From Streptomyces sp. TP-A0356 (lineage in GTDB: Bacteria > Actinomycetota > Actinomycetes > Streptomycetales > Streptomycetaceae), in assembly GCF_001417775.1 (NCBI RefSeq), contig NZ_BBZJ01000013.1, positions 248,001-312,000 on the forward strand: a DNA stretch of 64,000 bases, written 5' to 3'. The stretch's first letter is position 1; each line of letters opens with the position of its first letter. Made by a program: the position numbers and the translations under genes. Positions 49,848 to 59,194 of this stretch are shown piece after piece. The notes under the pieces are model-generated. The model had not been told where the DNA came from and did no database searches. It saw only the letters and a list, made by a program, of their open reading frames with translations.

Positions 49848-51752
49848 CTACAGCGCCGCCGCTCCCCGTTCCCTCAATGCCTGGTCGTACTGCTGGAGGA
49901 CCCACAGTTCGTTCTGTACGGCGGACAGGTGGGCCGGGTCGGCCTGGTGGCCCAGGCGGGTCAGGGTGCTCTGGACGTCACGGACGCGGCGCTCGACGGC
50001 GCGTCGGCGGACCGTGACGAGGACGGTGCCCGCGTACACCTCGTCCACCGTCCGGCGCATGATCGCCTCGACCGCCAGTTCCGTGACCATGGCACGGACC
50101 GTGTCGTCGGGGGCCGCCTCGCGGACCCGGACGAGGTACTCCTGCGGATCCTGCGCGCCGTACTCCGCGCCGCCCGCCTCCAGGATCGCCTGGCGGACCG
50201 CCGCGTACGGCGCCGCCGTGAACTCGTCGACCCCGTACGCGTCGAATGCCGGTGAGACCAGCTCCGGCTGCTGCAGGGCGAGTTTGAGCAGCTCGCGCTC
50301 GGTCGCGTAGACCGGGTTGCGGAGGTTGAGCGCCGGACCCGGGACGGCCGGGCGCGCAGCCGCCTGGTACGGCTGGGGGGCGCGCTGCCCGGTCGGCGCG
50401 GGTCCCCTGCCGCCCCGGTCGCGCGCCCAACGGGCCAGCTGCGCCACCCGCTTGACCACGAACTGGGTGTCGAGGATGCCGAGCATGCCCGCGAGCTGGA
50501 CCGCCACCTCGTGCTGGGCGCCGCTGTTCTTGATGCGGGCGACGACCGGGGCCGCCTCGTCGAGCGCGGCGGCGCGGCCCGCCGGGGTCTCCAGGTCATA
50601 GCGGCTGACGATCTGGCGGAGCGCGAACTCGAAGAGGGGTGTGCGGGGTTCGACCAGGTCGGTGACCGCCTCGTCGCCCTTGGCGAGGCGCAGCTCGCAG
50701 GGGTCCATGCCGTCCGGCGCGACCGCGATGTACGTCTCGGCGGCGAACTTCTGGTCGTCCTCGAAGGCACGCAGGGCCGCCTTCTGACCGGCCGCGTCAC
50801 CGTCGAAGGTGAAGATCACCCGCGCCGAGCCGTTGTCCATCAGCAGCCGCCGCAGGATCTTGATGTGCTCGCCGCCGAAGGCCGTGCCGCAGGTCGCGAT
50901 GGCCGTGGTGACACCCGCGAGATGGCAGGCCATGACGTCGGTGTACCCCTCGACCACGACCGCCCGGCTCGTCTTCGCGATCTCCTTCTTCGCCAGGTCG
51001 ATGCCGTAGAGGACCTGCGACTTCCGGTAGATCGCCGTGTCGGGGGTGTTGAGGTACTTGGGGCCGTTGTCCACCTCGTACAGCTTCCTGGCGCCGAAGC
51101 CCACCACATCCCCGCCGATGTCGCGGATCGGCCACATCAGCCGGCCCCGGAAGCGGTCGATGGGACCGCGGCGGCCCTCCTGGGAGAGGCCGGAGAGCAG
51201 CAGCTCCTTGTCGCTGAAGCCCTTGCCGCGCAGATAACGGGTGAGGTGGTCCCAGCCCTGGGGGCTGTAGCCGACGCCGAAGTGGACCGCGGCGGCCTGG
51301 TCGAAGCCGCGCTCGGCCAGGAACTTCCGTCCCGTCTCGGCCTCGGGGCTGGTGCCCAGCTGCTCGGCGTACCACTGGGCGGCGATCTGGTGGGCCTCGA
51401 CCAGACGGATGCGCTCGCCGCGCTGGTGGGTGGGGTTGTACCCGCCCTCCTCGTAGCGCAGCGTGATGCCCGCCCGGGCGGCGAGGCGCTCGACCGCCTC
51501 CGAGAAGGAGAGGTGGTCGACCTTCATCACGAACGTGATGGTGTCGCCGCCCTCCTGGCAGCCGAAGCAGTGGAACAGGCCCTTGCCGGGGCTGACCTGG
51601 AAGGAGGGGGACTTCTCGTCGTGGAAGGGACACAGCCCCTTCAGGTTTCCGCCGCCCGCGTTGCGCAGCTGGAGGTACTCGGACACGACGGAGTCGATCG
51701 GGACCGCGTCCCGTACCGCCTTCACGTCCTCGTCGTTGATCCGTCCTGCCAC
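49848..51752 (-). CDS. dnaG: DNA primase
   Basis: 634 residues, GTG start. It makes RNA primers for replication. The zinc-binding domain is CPFHDEKSPSFQVSPGKG, then LFHCFGC (C41, H44, C62, C65). The catalytic core follows (RFRGRLMWPIRDIGGDVVGF, the EGYTDV motif in VVVEGYTDVMA, and FTFDGDAAGQKAALRA for metal binding). The C-terminal helicase-binding region is helical. The GTG is preceded by CCCGTAGAATCTCCCC: a good -10 (TAGAAT, 51764-51759) seven bases upstream and no ribosome site, so the message is probably leaderless. No rpsU or rpoD operon is present; hrdA follows after about 330 bp. Confidence 0.95.
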   Translation of the reverse strand: MAGRINDEDVKAVRDAVPIDSVVSEYLQLRNAGGGNLKGLCPFHDEKSPSFQVSPGKGLFHCFGCQEGGDTITFVMKVDHLSFSEAVERLAARAGITLRYEEGGYNPTHQRGERIRLVEAHQIAAQWYAEQLGTSPEAETGRKFLAERGFDQAAAVHFGVGYSPQGWDHLTRYLRGKGFSDKELLLSGLSQEGRRGPIDRFRGRLMWPIRDIGGDVVGFGARKLYEVDNGPKYLNTPDTAIYRKSQVLYGIDLAKKEIAKTSRAVVVEGYTDVMACHLAGVTTAIATCGTAFGGEHIKILRRLLMDNGSARVIFTFDGDAAGQKAALRAFEDDQKFAAETYIAVAPDGMDPCELRLAKGDEAVTDLVEPRTPLFEFALRQIVSRYDLETPAGRAAALDEAAPVVARIKNSGAQHEVAVQLAGMLGILDTQFVVKRVAQLARWARDRGGRGPAPTGQRAPQPYQAAARPAVPGPALNLRNPVYATERELLKLALQQPELVSPAFDAYGVDEFTAAPYAAVRQAILEAGGAEYGAQDPQEYLVRVREAAPDDTVRAMVTELAVEAIMRRTVDEVYAGTVLVTVRRRAVERRVRDVQSTLTRLGHQADPAHLSAVQNELWVLQQYDQALRERGAAAL

Positions 51753-51892
51753 GGGGAGATTCTACGGGGGCGGACCGACAGCCATGGGGCCCGTGCGGCG
51801 TCCCGGGAGGGGCGCCGGGCTGTGACCTCGTGCGGCTCCGCCGCGTGGACGCGACCAGCCGCGCAGCGCCCGCACCTGCCCGGACAGCACAC

Positions 51893-53158
51893 CTACGCGG
51901 ACAGACTCTCCAGCGCCACCGCCGGGTCGGCCAAAGCCTCCGGGTCAACCACCCTCTGCTCTCGGATCAGGCGCTGAATGGCGTCTGTGACGTCCCACAC
52001 GTTCACGTTCATCCCGGCCAGCACCCTCCCCTCCTTCAGCCAGAACGCGATGAAGTGCCGCTTCCCGGCGTCGCCCCGGATCACCACCTCGTCGTAGGAC
52101 CCGGGCGGCGCCCACCCCGAGTACTCCATCCCCACGTCGTACTGGTCGGAGAAGAAGTACGGCACCCGGTCGTACGTCACCTCGCGGCCGAGCATCGCCC
52201 GGGCCGCCGCCGGTCCGCCGTTGAGCGCGTTGGCCCAGTGTTCGACGCGCAGCCGGGTGCCGAACAGCTCGTGCGGGAAGGACGCCACGTCACCGGCCGC
52301 GTGGATGTCGGGGTCGGACGTGCGCAACCGCGCGTCCACCACGATGCCGCCCCCCTGCGCACGGTCGGCCAGCTCCAGTCCCGCTGCCTCCGCGAGACCC
52401 ACCCGCGGAGCCACGCCGATCGCGGCGAGCACGTCGTGCGCGGGATGCTCGTCGCCGTCGTCGGTGCGGGCGGCCAGCACCATGCCGTCCTGGCCGACGA
52501 TCTCGGTGAGCCGGACGCCGAAGCGGAAGCGGACGCCGTGCTCGCGGTGCAGCTCGGCGAAGACGTTGCCCAGCTCGGGGCCGAGGACCCCGTGCAGCGG
52601 GGTCGGCTCGGGCTCGACGACGGTGACCTCCGCGCCGTACTCGCGGGCCGCCGCCGCGACCTCCAGGCCGATCCAGCCGGCGCCGGCGATCACGATGTGG
52701 CCGTTGTCCCGGCCGAGCGCGGCCAGGACGCCCTTGAGGCGGTCGGCGTGGGCGAGACGCCGCAGATGGTGGACGCCGGCGAGGTCCGTGCCCGGAATGT
52801 CGAGGCGGCGGGGCTCGGCCCCGGTCGCCAGCAGCAGCTTGTCGTAGTGCACGAGCGTGCCGTCGTCGCCGAAGCGGACCGTCTTCGCGGCCCGGTCGAT
52901 GGCGTCGACGGTCTGGCCGAGGTGCAGTTCGATGTCGTTGCGCGCGTACCAGGCGGGCTCGTGGACGAAGACGCTGTCGCGCTCCTCCTTGCCGAGCAGA
53001 TAGCCCTTGGAGAGAGGAGGCCGCTCGTAGGGGTGGTCGCGTTCGTCGCAGATCAGTATCACGCGGCCGGTGAAGCCCTCCGCACGCAGCGTCTCGGCCG
53101 CCTTCGCGCCGGCGAGACCTCCCCCGACGATGACGTATGTCTGATCCGCGTCGACCAC
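51893..53158 (-). CDS. NAD(P)H:FAD-dependent reductase (ferredoxin/rubredoxin reductase-like)
   Basis: 421 residues from GTG 53158 with a strong GAGGAGG seven bases upstream. Two Rossmann domains: FAD motif TYVIVGGGLAGAKAAETLRA and NAD motif HIVIAGAGWIGLEVAAAARE, with the FAD ribityl motif IHAAGDVASFPHELFG. ERPPLSKGYLLGKEERDSVF is typical of the BphA4/PdR class, and a Reductase_C domain ends the protein (YFFSDQYDVGMEYSGWAPPG). It passes electrons from NAD(P)H to a ferredoxin or similar carrier, perhaps for cytochrome P450s. No ferredoxin gene lies next to it. It sits between dnaG and dgt, all on the minus strand. Confidence 0.9.
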   Translation of the reverse strand: MVDADQTYVIVGGGLAGAKAAETLRAEGFTGRVILICDERDHPYERPPLSKGYLLGKEERDSVFVHEPAWYARNDIELHLGQTVDAIDRAAKTVRFGDDGTLVHYDKLLLATGAEPRRLDIPGTDLAGVHHLRRLAHADRLKGVLAALGRDNGHIVIAGAGWIGLEVAAAAREYGAEVTVVEPEPTPLHGVLGPELGNVFAELHREHGVRFRFGVRLTEIVGQDGMVLAARTDDGDEHPAHDVLAAIGVAPRVGLAEAAGLELADRAQGGGIVVDARLRTSDPDIHAAGDVASFPHELFGTRLRVEHWANALNGGPAAARAMLGREVTYDRVPYFFSDQYDVGMEYSGWAPPGSYDEVVIRGDAGKRHFIAFWLKEGRVLAGMNVNVWDVTDAIQRLIREQRVVDPEALADPAVALESLSA

Positions 53159-53262
53159 TTGATGCCTCCTCTTAAGGATGTCGTCACATGGGAGCGTCCC
53201 GCACGCGGCGTGGTGCGGGAAGAGGGAGTGGCCCGATCAGGCCACGCTGGGTCACGTCCGGG

Positions 53263-54600
53263 TCATGGGTTCTCCGTCAGTCGCGCGTGCAGGGAGCGGG
53301 CGGAGGCGTCCGTGAGCGAGGCGATCTGGTCGACGATCACACGCTTGCGGGCACGGTCGTCGGCCGCCTCGGCGAACAGCGCCCGGAACTGCGGATCGAG
53401 CCCGTCCGGTGCGCGGTCGGTGAGCGCCCGCGCCAGCTCGGCGACGACGACGCGCTGGTCGGCGCGCAACTGCTCCTGCTCGGCGCGCTGCATCACATAA
53501 CGGTCGGCGACGGCCTTGAGGACCGCGCACTCGGTACGGGTGCCGCGCGGTACCACGAGCTCCGCCGCGTACCGCGTGAGGCGCCCGCCGCCGTACGCCT
53601 CCCGGGTCGCGCCCTCGGCGGCCAGGCAGAAGCGGCCGATGAGCTGGCTGGTGGCGTCCTTCAGCCGGGCCTGGGCGACCGCGGAGCCGTCGTAGCCGTG
53701 CGGCCACCACTCGTGGTCGAGGAGCCGGTCGAGGGCCTCGGCGAGCTCCTCGGGGTCGGTGTCCGCGGGCACGTACCGCCCGAGGGCGACGGCGAAGACC
53801 GCCTGTCGCTCCGGCTCGGCGTGCAGGCAGTTCGGGTCGATGTGGCCGGCGTGCAGACCGTCCTCGAAGTCGTGCACCGAGTAGGCCACGTCGTCGGACC
53901 AGTCCATGACCTGGGCCTCGAAGCAGGCGCGGTGGCCGGGGGCGTCCTTGCGGACCCAGTCGAAGACGGGGCGGTCGTCCTCGTAGGCCCCGAACTTCGG
54001 GGAGCCGGGGTCGGTGGGGTGGGCGCCGCGCGGCCAGGGGTACTTGGTGGCGGCGTCGAGGGCGGCGCGCGTCAGGTTCAGGCCCACGCTGATGAGTTCG
54101 CCCGTCCGCTCCGAGGGGACGAACCGCTTCGGCTCGATACGGGCGAGCAGGCGCAGGGACTGGGCGTTGCCCTCGAAGCCGCCGCAGTCCTCCGCGAACT
54201 CGTTCAGCGCCTGTTCGCCGTTGTGTCCGAAGGGCGGGTGGCCGAGGTCGTGGGAGAGACAGGCGGCCTCGACGAGGTCGGGGTCACAGCCGAGGGCGGC
54301 GCCCAGCTCGCGGCCGACCTGGGCGCATTCCAGCGAGTGGGTGAGTCGGGTGCGGGGGCTGGCGTCCCAGACCTGACTCCGGGTGCCCGGGGTGACGACC
54401 TGGGTCTTGCCCGCCAGACGGCGCAGGGCGGCCGAGTGCAGCACGCGCGCGCGGTCGCGCTGGAAGGCGGTGCGGCCCGGGCGCTTGTCGGGCTCGGGCG
54501 CCCAGCGCTCGACGGCCGCGTCGTCGTACGCCGAGCCGGCCGCCCAGCCGTTCTCGTACGGCGCGGGAGTCTCGTAGGCCTTCGGTGCGGTCCCGTCCAT
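53263..54600 (-). CDS. dgt: Deoxyguanosinetriphosphate triphosphohydrolase-like protein
   Basis: 445 residues from ATG 54600 ([20 protein letters not shown]); the frame is open far upstream, but the overlap with the chelatase gene and codon usage support this start. HD-domain metal residues are visible in [20 protein letters not shown] and [20 protein letters not shown] (the HD pair), and [17 protein letters not shown] supplies the last Asp. It hydrolyses dNTPs to deoxynucleoside and triphosphate, balancing the pool for replication, which fits the neighbour dnaG. There is no obvious ribosome site; TACTGT eight bases upstream may be a -10 for a leaderless message. Confidence 0.92.
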   Translation of the reverse strand: MDGTAPKAYETPAPYENGWAAGSAYDDAAVERWAPEPDKRPGRTAFQRDRARVLHSAALRRLAGKTQVVTPGTRSQVWDASPRTRLTHSLECAQVGRELGAALGCDPDLVEAACLSHDLGHPPFGHNGEQALNEFAEDCGGFEGNAQSLRLLARIEPKRFVPSERTGELISVGLNLTRAALDAATKYPWPRGAHPTDPGSPKFGAYEDDRPVFDWVRKDAPGHRACFEAQVMDWSDDVAYSVHDFEDGLHAGHIDPNCLHAEPERQAVFAVALGRYVPADTDPEELAEALDRLLDHEWWPHGYDGSAVAQARLKDATSQLIGRFCLAAEGATREAYGGGRLTRYAAELVVPRGTRTECAVLKAVADRYVMQRAEQEQLRADQRVVVAELARALTDRAPDGLDPQFRALFAEAADDRARKRVIVDQIASLTDASARSLHARLTENP

Positions 54601-54685
54601 GACCCGACAGTAGACGCAGCCGGTGACAATCGGGATGTCGGCGTCCGTTTCCCGCCCGGCCGTTTCGCGCCGCTCGGCGGGTCCC

Positions 54686-55588
54686 TCAGGCGGAGGCCAG
54701 GGCCGGTTCGGCGGCCGGCTCGGAGGCGGCGAGCGCCTGGTCGTAGCGGTGCAGGACGAGGCGGGCCATGGCCGGGTGGGCGCCGAGCGGGGCCCCGACG
54801 ATCCAGGGGGCGGCCCCGGCGCACTCGGTGGCGAAGCGGCCGGGCGCGGCGAAACAGGAGGCGACGGCGACCCGGTGGCGGCCACGGGCGGCGAGCGCGC
54901 GCACCGCGGCCCGGACGGTGGGCGAGGCGGCGGAGGCGTAGGCGGGGACGACCGGGACGCCCAGGCGCTCGGCGAGGAGCTGCGCGGTGCGCCGGGTGTC
55001 GACCGCCGAGTCGGGGTCGCGGGAGCCGGCGGCGGCGAGCACGACCGCGCTCGCACGGCGCTGGGCGTCGCTCTGTGCCGTCCGCCAGCCCGCCTCGACG
55101 AGCCGGGCGTAGAGGGTCTCCACGAGGAGGGGGTGCGGACCGAGCGGCGCGGCCACACGGATGTGCGCCCGCGCGGCGGCCACCGCCTCGGGGATGTCCC
55201 GCTTGACGTGGTGGCCGCGGCTGAGGAGCAGCGGTACGAGGACGGCGCGGCCCGCGCCGAGGGAGGCGAGCGCGTCGGGCAGCGGGGGCTCGTTCAGCTC
55301 GATGTGGCCGAGGCGCACGGGCAGGTGCGGGCGCAGTTCGCCGACCCGTTCGACAAGGGTGCGCACGGTGGCCAGGGCGCGCGGGTCACGGCTGCCGTGC
55401 GCCACGAGGACGAGCGTGGGCGGGGCCGGGCGCCGGGCGCCGTTGCGGGAGACGAGGCCGAGCTGGCTGTCGAGCTGGCTGGTGATCCGGTTCATGAGCT
55501 GCGCCGTACTGTCGAGGTGGGCGCCAAGGAGCGGCGGGCCGCCGGGGCGGGCGTGGGAGTCGTCGCGAGGAGGGTTCGACGCCGTCAT
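54686..55588 (-). CDS. Sirohydrochlorin chelatase (CbiX/SirB-like)
   Basis: 300 residues, ATG 55588. After a hydrophilic N-terminal extension of about 55 residues, the chelatase domain starts [20 protein letters not shown], with the metal-binding His of the HGS motif, and continues [20 protein letters not shown] (second conserved His). A second, weaker repeat ([20 protein letters not shown]) indicates a duplicated domain, as in long CbiX. It inserts Fe2+ for siroheme or Co2+ for cobalamin. Siroheme is needed by the NirB nitrite reductase encoded 6 kb away, so an iron role in nitrite assimilation is likely (inference). Confidence 0.87.
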   Translation of the reverse strand: MTASNPPRDDSHARPGGPPLLGAHLDSTAQLMNRITSQLDSQLGLVSRNGARRPAPPTLVLVAHGSRDPRALATVRTLVERVGELRPHLPVRLGHIELNEPPLPDALASLGAGRAVLVPLLLSRGHHVKRDIPEAVAAARAHIRVAAPLGPHPLLVETLYARLVEAGWRTAQSDAQRRASAVVLAAAGSRDPDSAVDTRRTAQLLAERLGVPVVPAYASAASPTVRAAVRALAARGRHRVAVASCFAAPGRFATECAGAAPWIVGAPLGAHPAMARLVLHRYDQALAASEPAAEPALASA

Positions 55589-55704
55589 GGGCCGATCCTG
55601 GCGGTACGACGTTGCCGGGCCGTTGCGTGACCGTGACGGGTGTTTTCCGGGGCTTCACGACGCCGGGGCAGATCGTGTGAGGGGCGCGCGAGCAGTTCCG
55701 TGCG

Positions 55705-55790
55705 CCCCGCGCGTTCCGTGCGAACCGGATCACCGTGCGCCGCGTCCCCGCGCGTTCCGTGCGAACCGGATCACCGTGCGCCGCGTCCCC
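55705..55790 (+). repeat. 41-bp tandem repeat before the DUF218 gene
   Basis: Two perfect head-to-tail copies (55705-55745, 55746-55786) plus four bases of a third. Each unit contains the inverted repeat GTTC-CGTGC-GAAC and the word CGGATCACCG. An imperfect fragment (AGTTCCGTGCG) lies just before. The repeat is 40-130 bp upstream of the DUF218 start and may hold its promoter or operator. Confidence 0.93.
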
Positions 55791-55831
55791 ACTGGCGACA
55801 CCGCACGAAGCCACAACCGGGGGATGCCGCG

Positions 55832-56527
55832 ATGAGCCTGCCGCGCCTGAGGATCCGCGCACCGAGACTGCCGCGCACACGCGCCGGGCAGCGGCGGGCC
55901 GTGCAGGGGCTGGTGCTGCTGTGCGTGCTGGCGCTGCTGCCGACGACATGGTTGTTCCTGGCCACGGACGACCGGCTGCGCACCACCGCGGACGTGCCGC
56001 GCACACAGGTCGCCGTCGTCTTCGGCGCGGGCCTGTGGGACGGCGAGCCGTCGCCGTACCTCGCCCACCGTCTCGACGCGGCGGCGCGGCTGTACCGGGC
56101 CGGCCGTGTCGAGGTCGTCCTCGTCACCGGTGACAACAGCCGCAAGGACTACGACGAGCCGGACGCGATGCGCACCTATCTGACGAACCACGGAGTGCCG
56201 GGGTCCCGGATCGTCAGCGACTACGCGGGCTTCGACACCTGGGACTCCTGCGCCCGGGCCAAGAAGATCTTCGGCGTGGACCGCGCGGTCCTGATCAGCC
56301 AGGGCTTCCACATCCGCCGGGCGGTCGCCCTGTGCCAGGCGGCGGGCGTGACCTCCTACGGCGTCGGCGTCGACGCCGAGCACGACATGACCTGGTACTA
56401 CGGCGGCACCCGGGAGATCTTCGCGGCGGGCAAGGCCGCGCTGAACGCGCTGTTCCACCCGGATCCGACGTTCCTCGGCCCCAGGGAGCAGGGGGTCGCG
56501 AAGGCCCTCGCGTCGGCGCGGGGCTGA
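55832..56527 (+). CDS. DUF218/SanA-YdcF-like membrane protein
   Basis: 231 residues, ATG 55832 behind GGGGGA. A basic N-terminus (RLRIRAPRLPRTRAGQRR) and one transmembrane helix (VQGLVLLCVLALLPTTWLFL) anchor an external DUF218 domain: VAVVFGAGLWDGEPSPYLAH, VVLVTGDNSRKDYDEPDAMR, NHGVPGSRIVSDYAGFDTWD and AVLISQGFHIRRAVALCQAA. SanA of E. coli affects envelope permeability to vancomycin at high temperature; the biochemical activity of the family is unclear. Here the 41-bp tandem repeat lies directly upstream. The next gene is nasA after 199 bp. Confidence 0.88.
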   Translation: MSLPRLRIRAPRLPRTRAGQRRAVQGLVLLCVLALLPTTWLFLATDDRLRTTADVPRTQVAVVFGAGLWDGEPSPYLAHRLDAAARLYRAGRVEVVLVTGDNSRKDYDEPDAMRTYLTNHGVPGSRIVSDYAGFDTWDSCARAKKIFGVDRAVLISQGFHIRRAVALCQAAGVTSYGVGVDAEHDMTWYYGGTREIFAAGKAALNALFHPDPTFLGPREQGVAKALASARG

Positions 56528-56698
56528 GAGATCAGGTTCGCATCGCGGGGCTGGTACGGGTGGCTGTCGTATCTGCTGATCGCCACCGGCTGGGTCCTGG
56601 CGACGACGACGCGCGCACCGTCCGGTTGCCCTCACACCGCCTCACGCGCGGCGGGGAGGTCCTGGTCCCGGCCGCGTAACCGGGAGACCTCACGGCAC

Positions 56699-56714
56699 GT
56701 AATACGGCCGAAGC
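56699..56714 (+). promoter_or_regulatory. Weak GlnR-type half-box before nasA
   Basis: GTAAT-ACGGCC-GAAGC fits gTnAc-n6-GaAAc with one mismatch in each half. A GTAAC word lies 23 bases upstream, one base out of register for a second box. The site is only 12 bases from the nasA ATG, so it is tentative. Confidence 0.35.
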
Positions 56715-56726
56715 ACGCTGAACGGC

Positions 56727-58889
56727 ATGCGGACCACCTCGACCCCCACCCACTGCCCGTACTGCGCCCTCCAGTGCGGGATGAACCTGACGCCCCTGCC
56801 GGACGGAGGCGTCGAGGTGACCGAGCGCCCGGACTTCCCGGTGAACCGGGGCGCGTTGTGCGGCAAGGGCCGCACGGCTCCGGCGCTGCTCGCGCCCGGG
56901 GTGCGGCTGACCTCGCCACTGGTGCGCTCCCGGGGCGTCCTTGCGCCCGCCACCTGGGGCGAGGCCCTCGACCGTATCGCCGGGGAGTTCTCCCGCACGC
57001 GCGCGGAGCACGGTGCGGACGCGCTCGGGGTGTTCGGCGGGGGCGGCCTGACGAACGAGAAGGCGTACGCGCTCGGGAAGTTCGCCCGTGTGGTGCTCGG
57101 CACCTCGCAGATCGACTACAACGGTCGGTTCTGCATGTCGTCGGCGGCGGCCGCGGGTCTGCGGGCGTTCGGCCTCGACCGGGGGCTGCCGTTCCCGCTG
57201 GAGGACATCCCCAGGACCGGGTGCGTGATCCTCGTCGGCTCCAACCTCGCGGAGACGATGCCGCCCGCGGTGCGCTATCTGACCGAACTCAAGGAGAACG
57301 GCGGAACGTTGATCGTCGTAGACCCGCGCCGCACGCGCACCGCCGAGCAGGCCGATCTGCATCTGGCACCGCGGCCGGGTACGGACCTGGCGCTGGCGCT
57401 CGGGCTGCTGCATCTGATCGTCGCCGAGGGACGCACGGACGAGACGTACATCCGGGAGCGCACGAGCGGCTGGGAGGAGGCCCGGGCGGCGGCGATGGCG
57501 CACTGGCCGGAGCACGTGGAGCGGATCACGGGTGTGTCCGTGCCGCAACTGCGGGCGGCGGTAAGGCTGTTCTGCGCGCCCGAGGCCGCGATGGTGCTGA
57601 CCGCGCGCGGGCCCGAGCAGCAGTCCAAGGGCACGGACACGGTGGGCGCGTGGATCAACCTGTGCCTGGCGACCGGCCGTGCGGGCCGCCCGCGGTCCGG
57701 CTATGGCTGCCTGACCGGCCAGGGCAACGGACAGGGCGGCCGCGAACACGGCCAGAAGGCCGACCAGCTGCCCGGCTACCGCAAGCTCACGGACCCGGCG
57801 GCGCGGCGGCACGTGGCCGGGGTGTGGGGGGTGGACCCGGACGCGCTGCCGGGGCCGGGCAGGAGCGCGTACGAACTCCTCGACGCGCTGGGCACGGACA
57901 TCCGCGCGCTGCTGCTGATGGGCTCCAACCCGGTGGTGTCGGCTCCGCGCGCCGCGCACATCGAGGACCGGCTGCGCTCGCTCGGCTTCCTGGCGGTGTG
58001 CGACGTGGTCCTGTCGGAGACGGCCGAGTTGGCGGACGTGGTGCTGCCGGTGACGCAGTGGGCGGAGGAGACGGGCACGACGACCAGTCTGGAGGGGCGG
58101 GTCCTGCTGCGCCGCCGTGCGCTGACCCCGCCGCCCGGGGTCCGCAGCGATCTGGAGGTCCTGCACGAACTGGCCGCACGCCTGGGCGTGGAGAAGGGCT
58201 TCCCCACGGACCCGGAGGAGGTCTTCGACGAACTGCGCCGCGCGAGCGAGGGCGGCCCCGCGGACTACTCGGGCATCACCTACCGGAGGCTGGCGCAGGA
58301 GAACGGGGTGTTCTGGCCGTGTCCGGCGCCGGCCACCGCGCAGAACGGCGAGGACGCCCCGCCGGAGGTGCTCCCCGACGACCCGGCGCACGACGCTTCA
58401 CCGGCCGTCCCCCACCGCGGCACCCCGCGCCTCTTCCTCGACCGGTTCGCCACCGAGGACGGGCGGGCGCGGTTCGCCGCCGTGTCGTACCGGGGTGCCG
58501 CCGAGGAACCCGACGACGCCTACCCGGTGCTGCTGACCACCGGGCGGGTCGTCGCCCAGTACCAGTCCGGGGCGCAGACACGACGGGTCGGGGAACTGAA
58601 CGCCGCCGCGCCCGGCCCGTACGTGGAGATGCATCCGCGGCTGGCCGAGCGGCTCGGCGCGGCGGACGGGGACGCGGTCGCCGTGGTGTCGCGGCGCGGT
58701 CGGGCCGTCGCACCCGCGCGGATCAGCCACGCCATCCGGCCCGACACCGTCTTCATGCCCTTCCACTGGCCGGGCGAGGGCCGCGCCAACGCGCTGACCA
58801 ACCCGGCCCTCGACCCCGTCTCCCGCATGCCGGAGTTCAAGGTGTGCGTGGTGCGGCTGGAGCGCGTGGGCGCGGACCCCGGGGAGTGA
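56727..58889 (+). CDS. nasA: Assimilatory nitrate reductase, molybdopterin catalytic subunit
   Basis: 720 residues, ATG 56727 without a clear ribosome site. The N-terminal [4Fe-4S] motif CPYCALQCG, with a later CGKG (C10, C13, C17, C45), leads into the molybdopterin oxidoreductase domain: YNGRFCMSSAAAAGLRAFGL (Mo-ligand region), CVILVGSNLAETMPP, LIVVDPRRTRTAEQADLHL and LLMGSNPVVSAPRA. The C-terminal Molydop_binding domain contains VLLTTGRVVAQYQSGAQTRR. There is no Tat signal, so it is cytosolic and assimilatory, reducing nitrate to nitrite. It lacks the C-terminal extra Fe-S domain of longer NasA forms. Nitrite passes to NirB encoded 5 kb downstream. Confidence 0.92.
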   Translation: MRTTSTPTHCPYCALQCGMNLTPLPDGGVEVTERPDFPVNRGALCGKGRTAPALLAPGVRLTSPLVRSRGVLAPATWGEALDRIAGEFSRTRAEHGADALGVFGGGGLTNEKAYALGKFARVVLGTSQIDYNGRFCMSSAAAAGLRAFGLDRGLPFPLEDIPRTGCVILVGSNLAETMPPAVRYLTELKENGGTLIVVDPRRTRTAEQADLHLAPRPGTDLALALGLLHLIVAEGRTDETYIRERTSGWEEARAAAMAHWPEHVERITGVSVPQLRAAVRLFCAPEAAMVLTARGPEQQSKGTDTVGAWINLCLATGRAGRPRSGYGCLTGQGNGQGGREHGQKADQLPGYRKLTDPAARRHVAGVWGVDPDALPGPGRSAYELLDALGTDIRALLLMGSNPVVSAPRAAHIEDRLRSLGFLAVCDVVLSETAELADVVLPVTQWAEETGTTTSLEGRVLLRRRALTPPPGVRSDLEVLHELAARLGVEKGFPTDPEEVFDELRRASEGGPADYSGITYRRLAQENGVFWPCPAPATAQNGEDAPPEVLPDDPAHDASPAVPHRGTPRLFLDRFATEDGRARFAAVSYRGAAEEPDDAYPVLLTTGRVVAQYQSGAQTRRVGELNAAAPGPYVEMHPRLAERLGAADGDAVAVVSRRGRAVAPARISHAIRPDTVFMPFHWPGEGRANALTNPALDPVSRMPEFKVCVVRLERVGADPGE

Positions 58890-59194
58890 CTCGCCGGCCG
58901 GGAGCCATGACGACCGGGGCTGGGCCAGTCTCCCCTGCGTCACCCGTTCGCAGCACACCCCCGCACCCTTCGGATTCTCCTCCATGCGTCACCGACCGCA
59001 CGCCCGTGAGCTGCTGAAACGCCGTGGCGACCACCCGTGGGACACCCCGGCCCACACCCGTTCGCCACACTTCTGACACTCCGTCAGCGAGCGGTCCGGG
59101 CCGAGTGCCCCTTTCCTCGGAAGGGCAGGGGTACGACCGACGCAGCGGCCCGCCGTGGGTGCCGCGGGCCGTGCCCTCTCGGAGGAGCACCACG
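58890..59194 (+). promoter_or_regulatory. Intergenic region with palindrome CTGAC-ACTCC-GTCAG
   Basis: No gene is seen in these 305 bp. The inverted repeat at 59073-59087 shares the 13-mer TGACACTCCGTCA, including the 5-base centre, with the DUF3068 promoter at 20896-20908. Both precede genes for membrane-anchored external proteins. A clear -10 at the matching distance is absent here. GGAGGAG at 59181-59187 is the ribosome site of the next gene. Confidence 0.6.
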
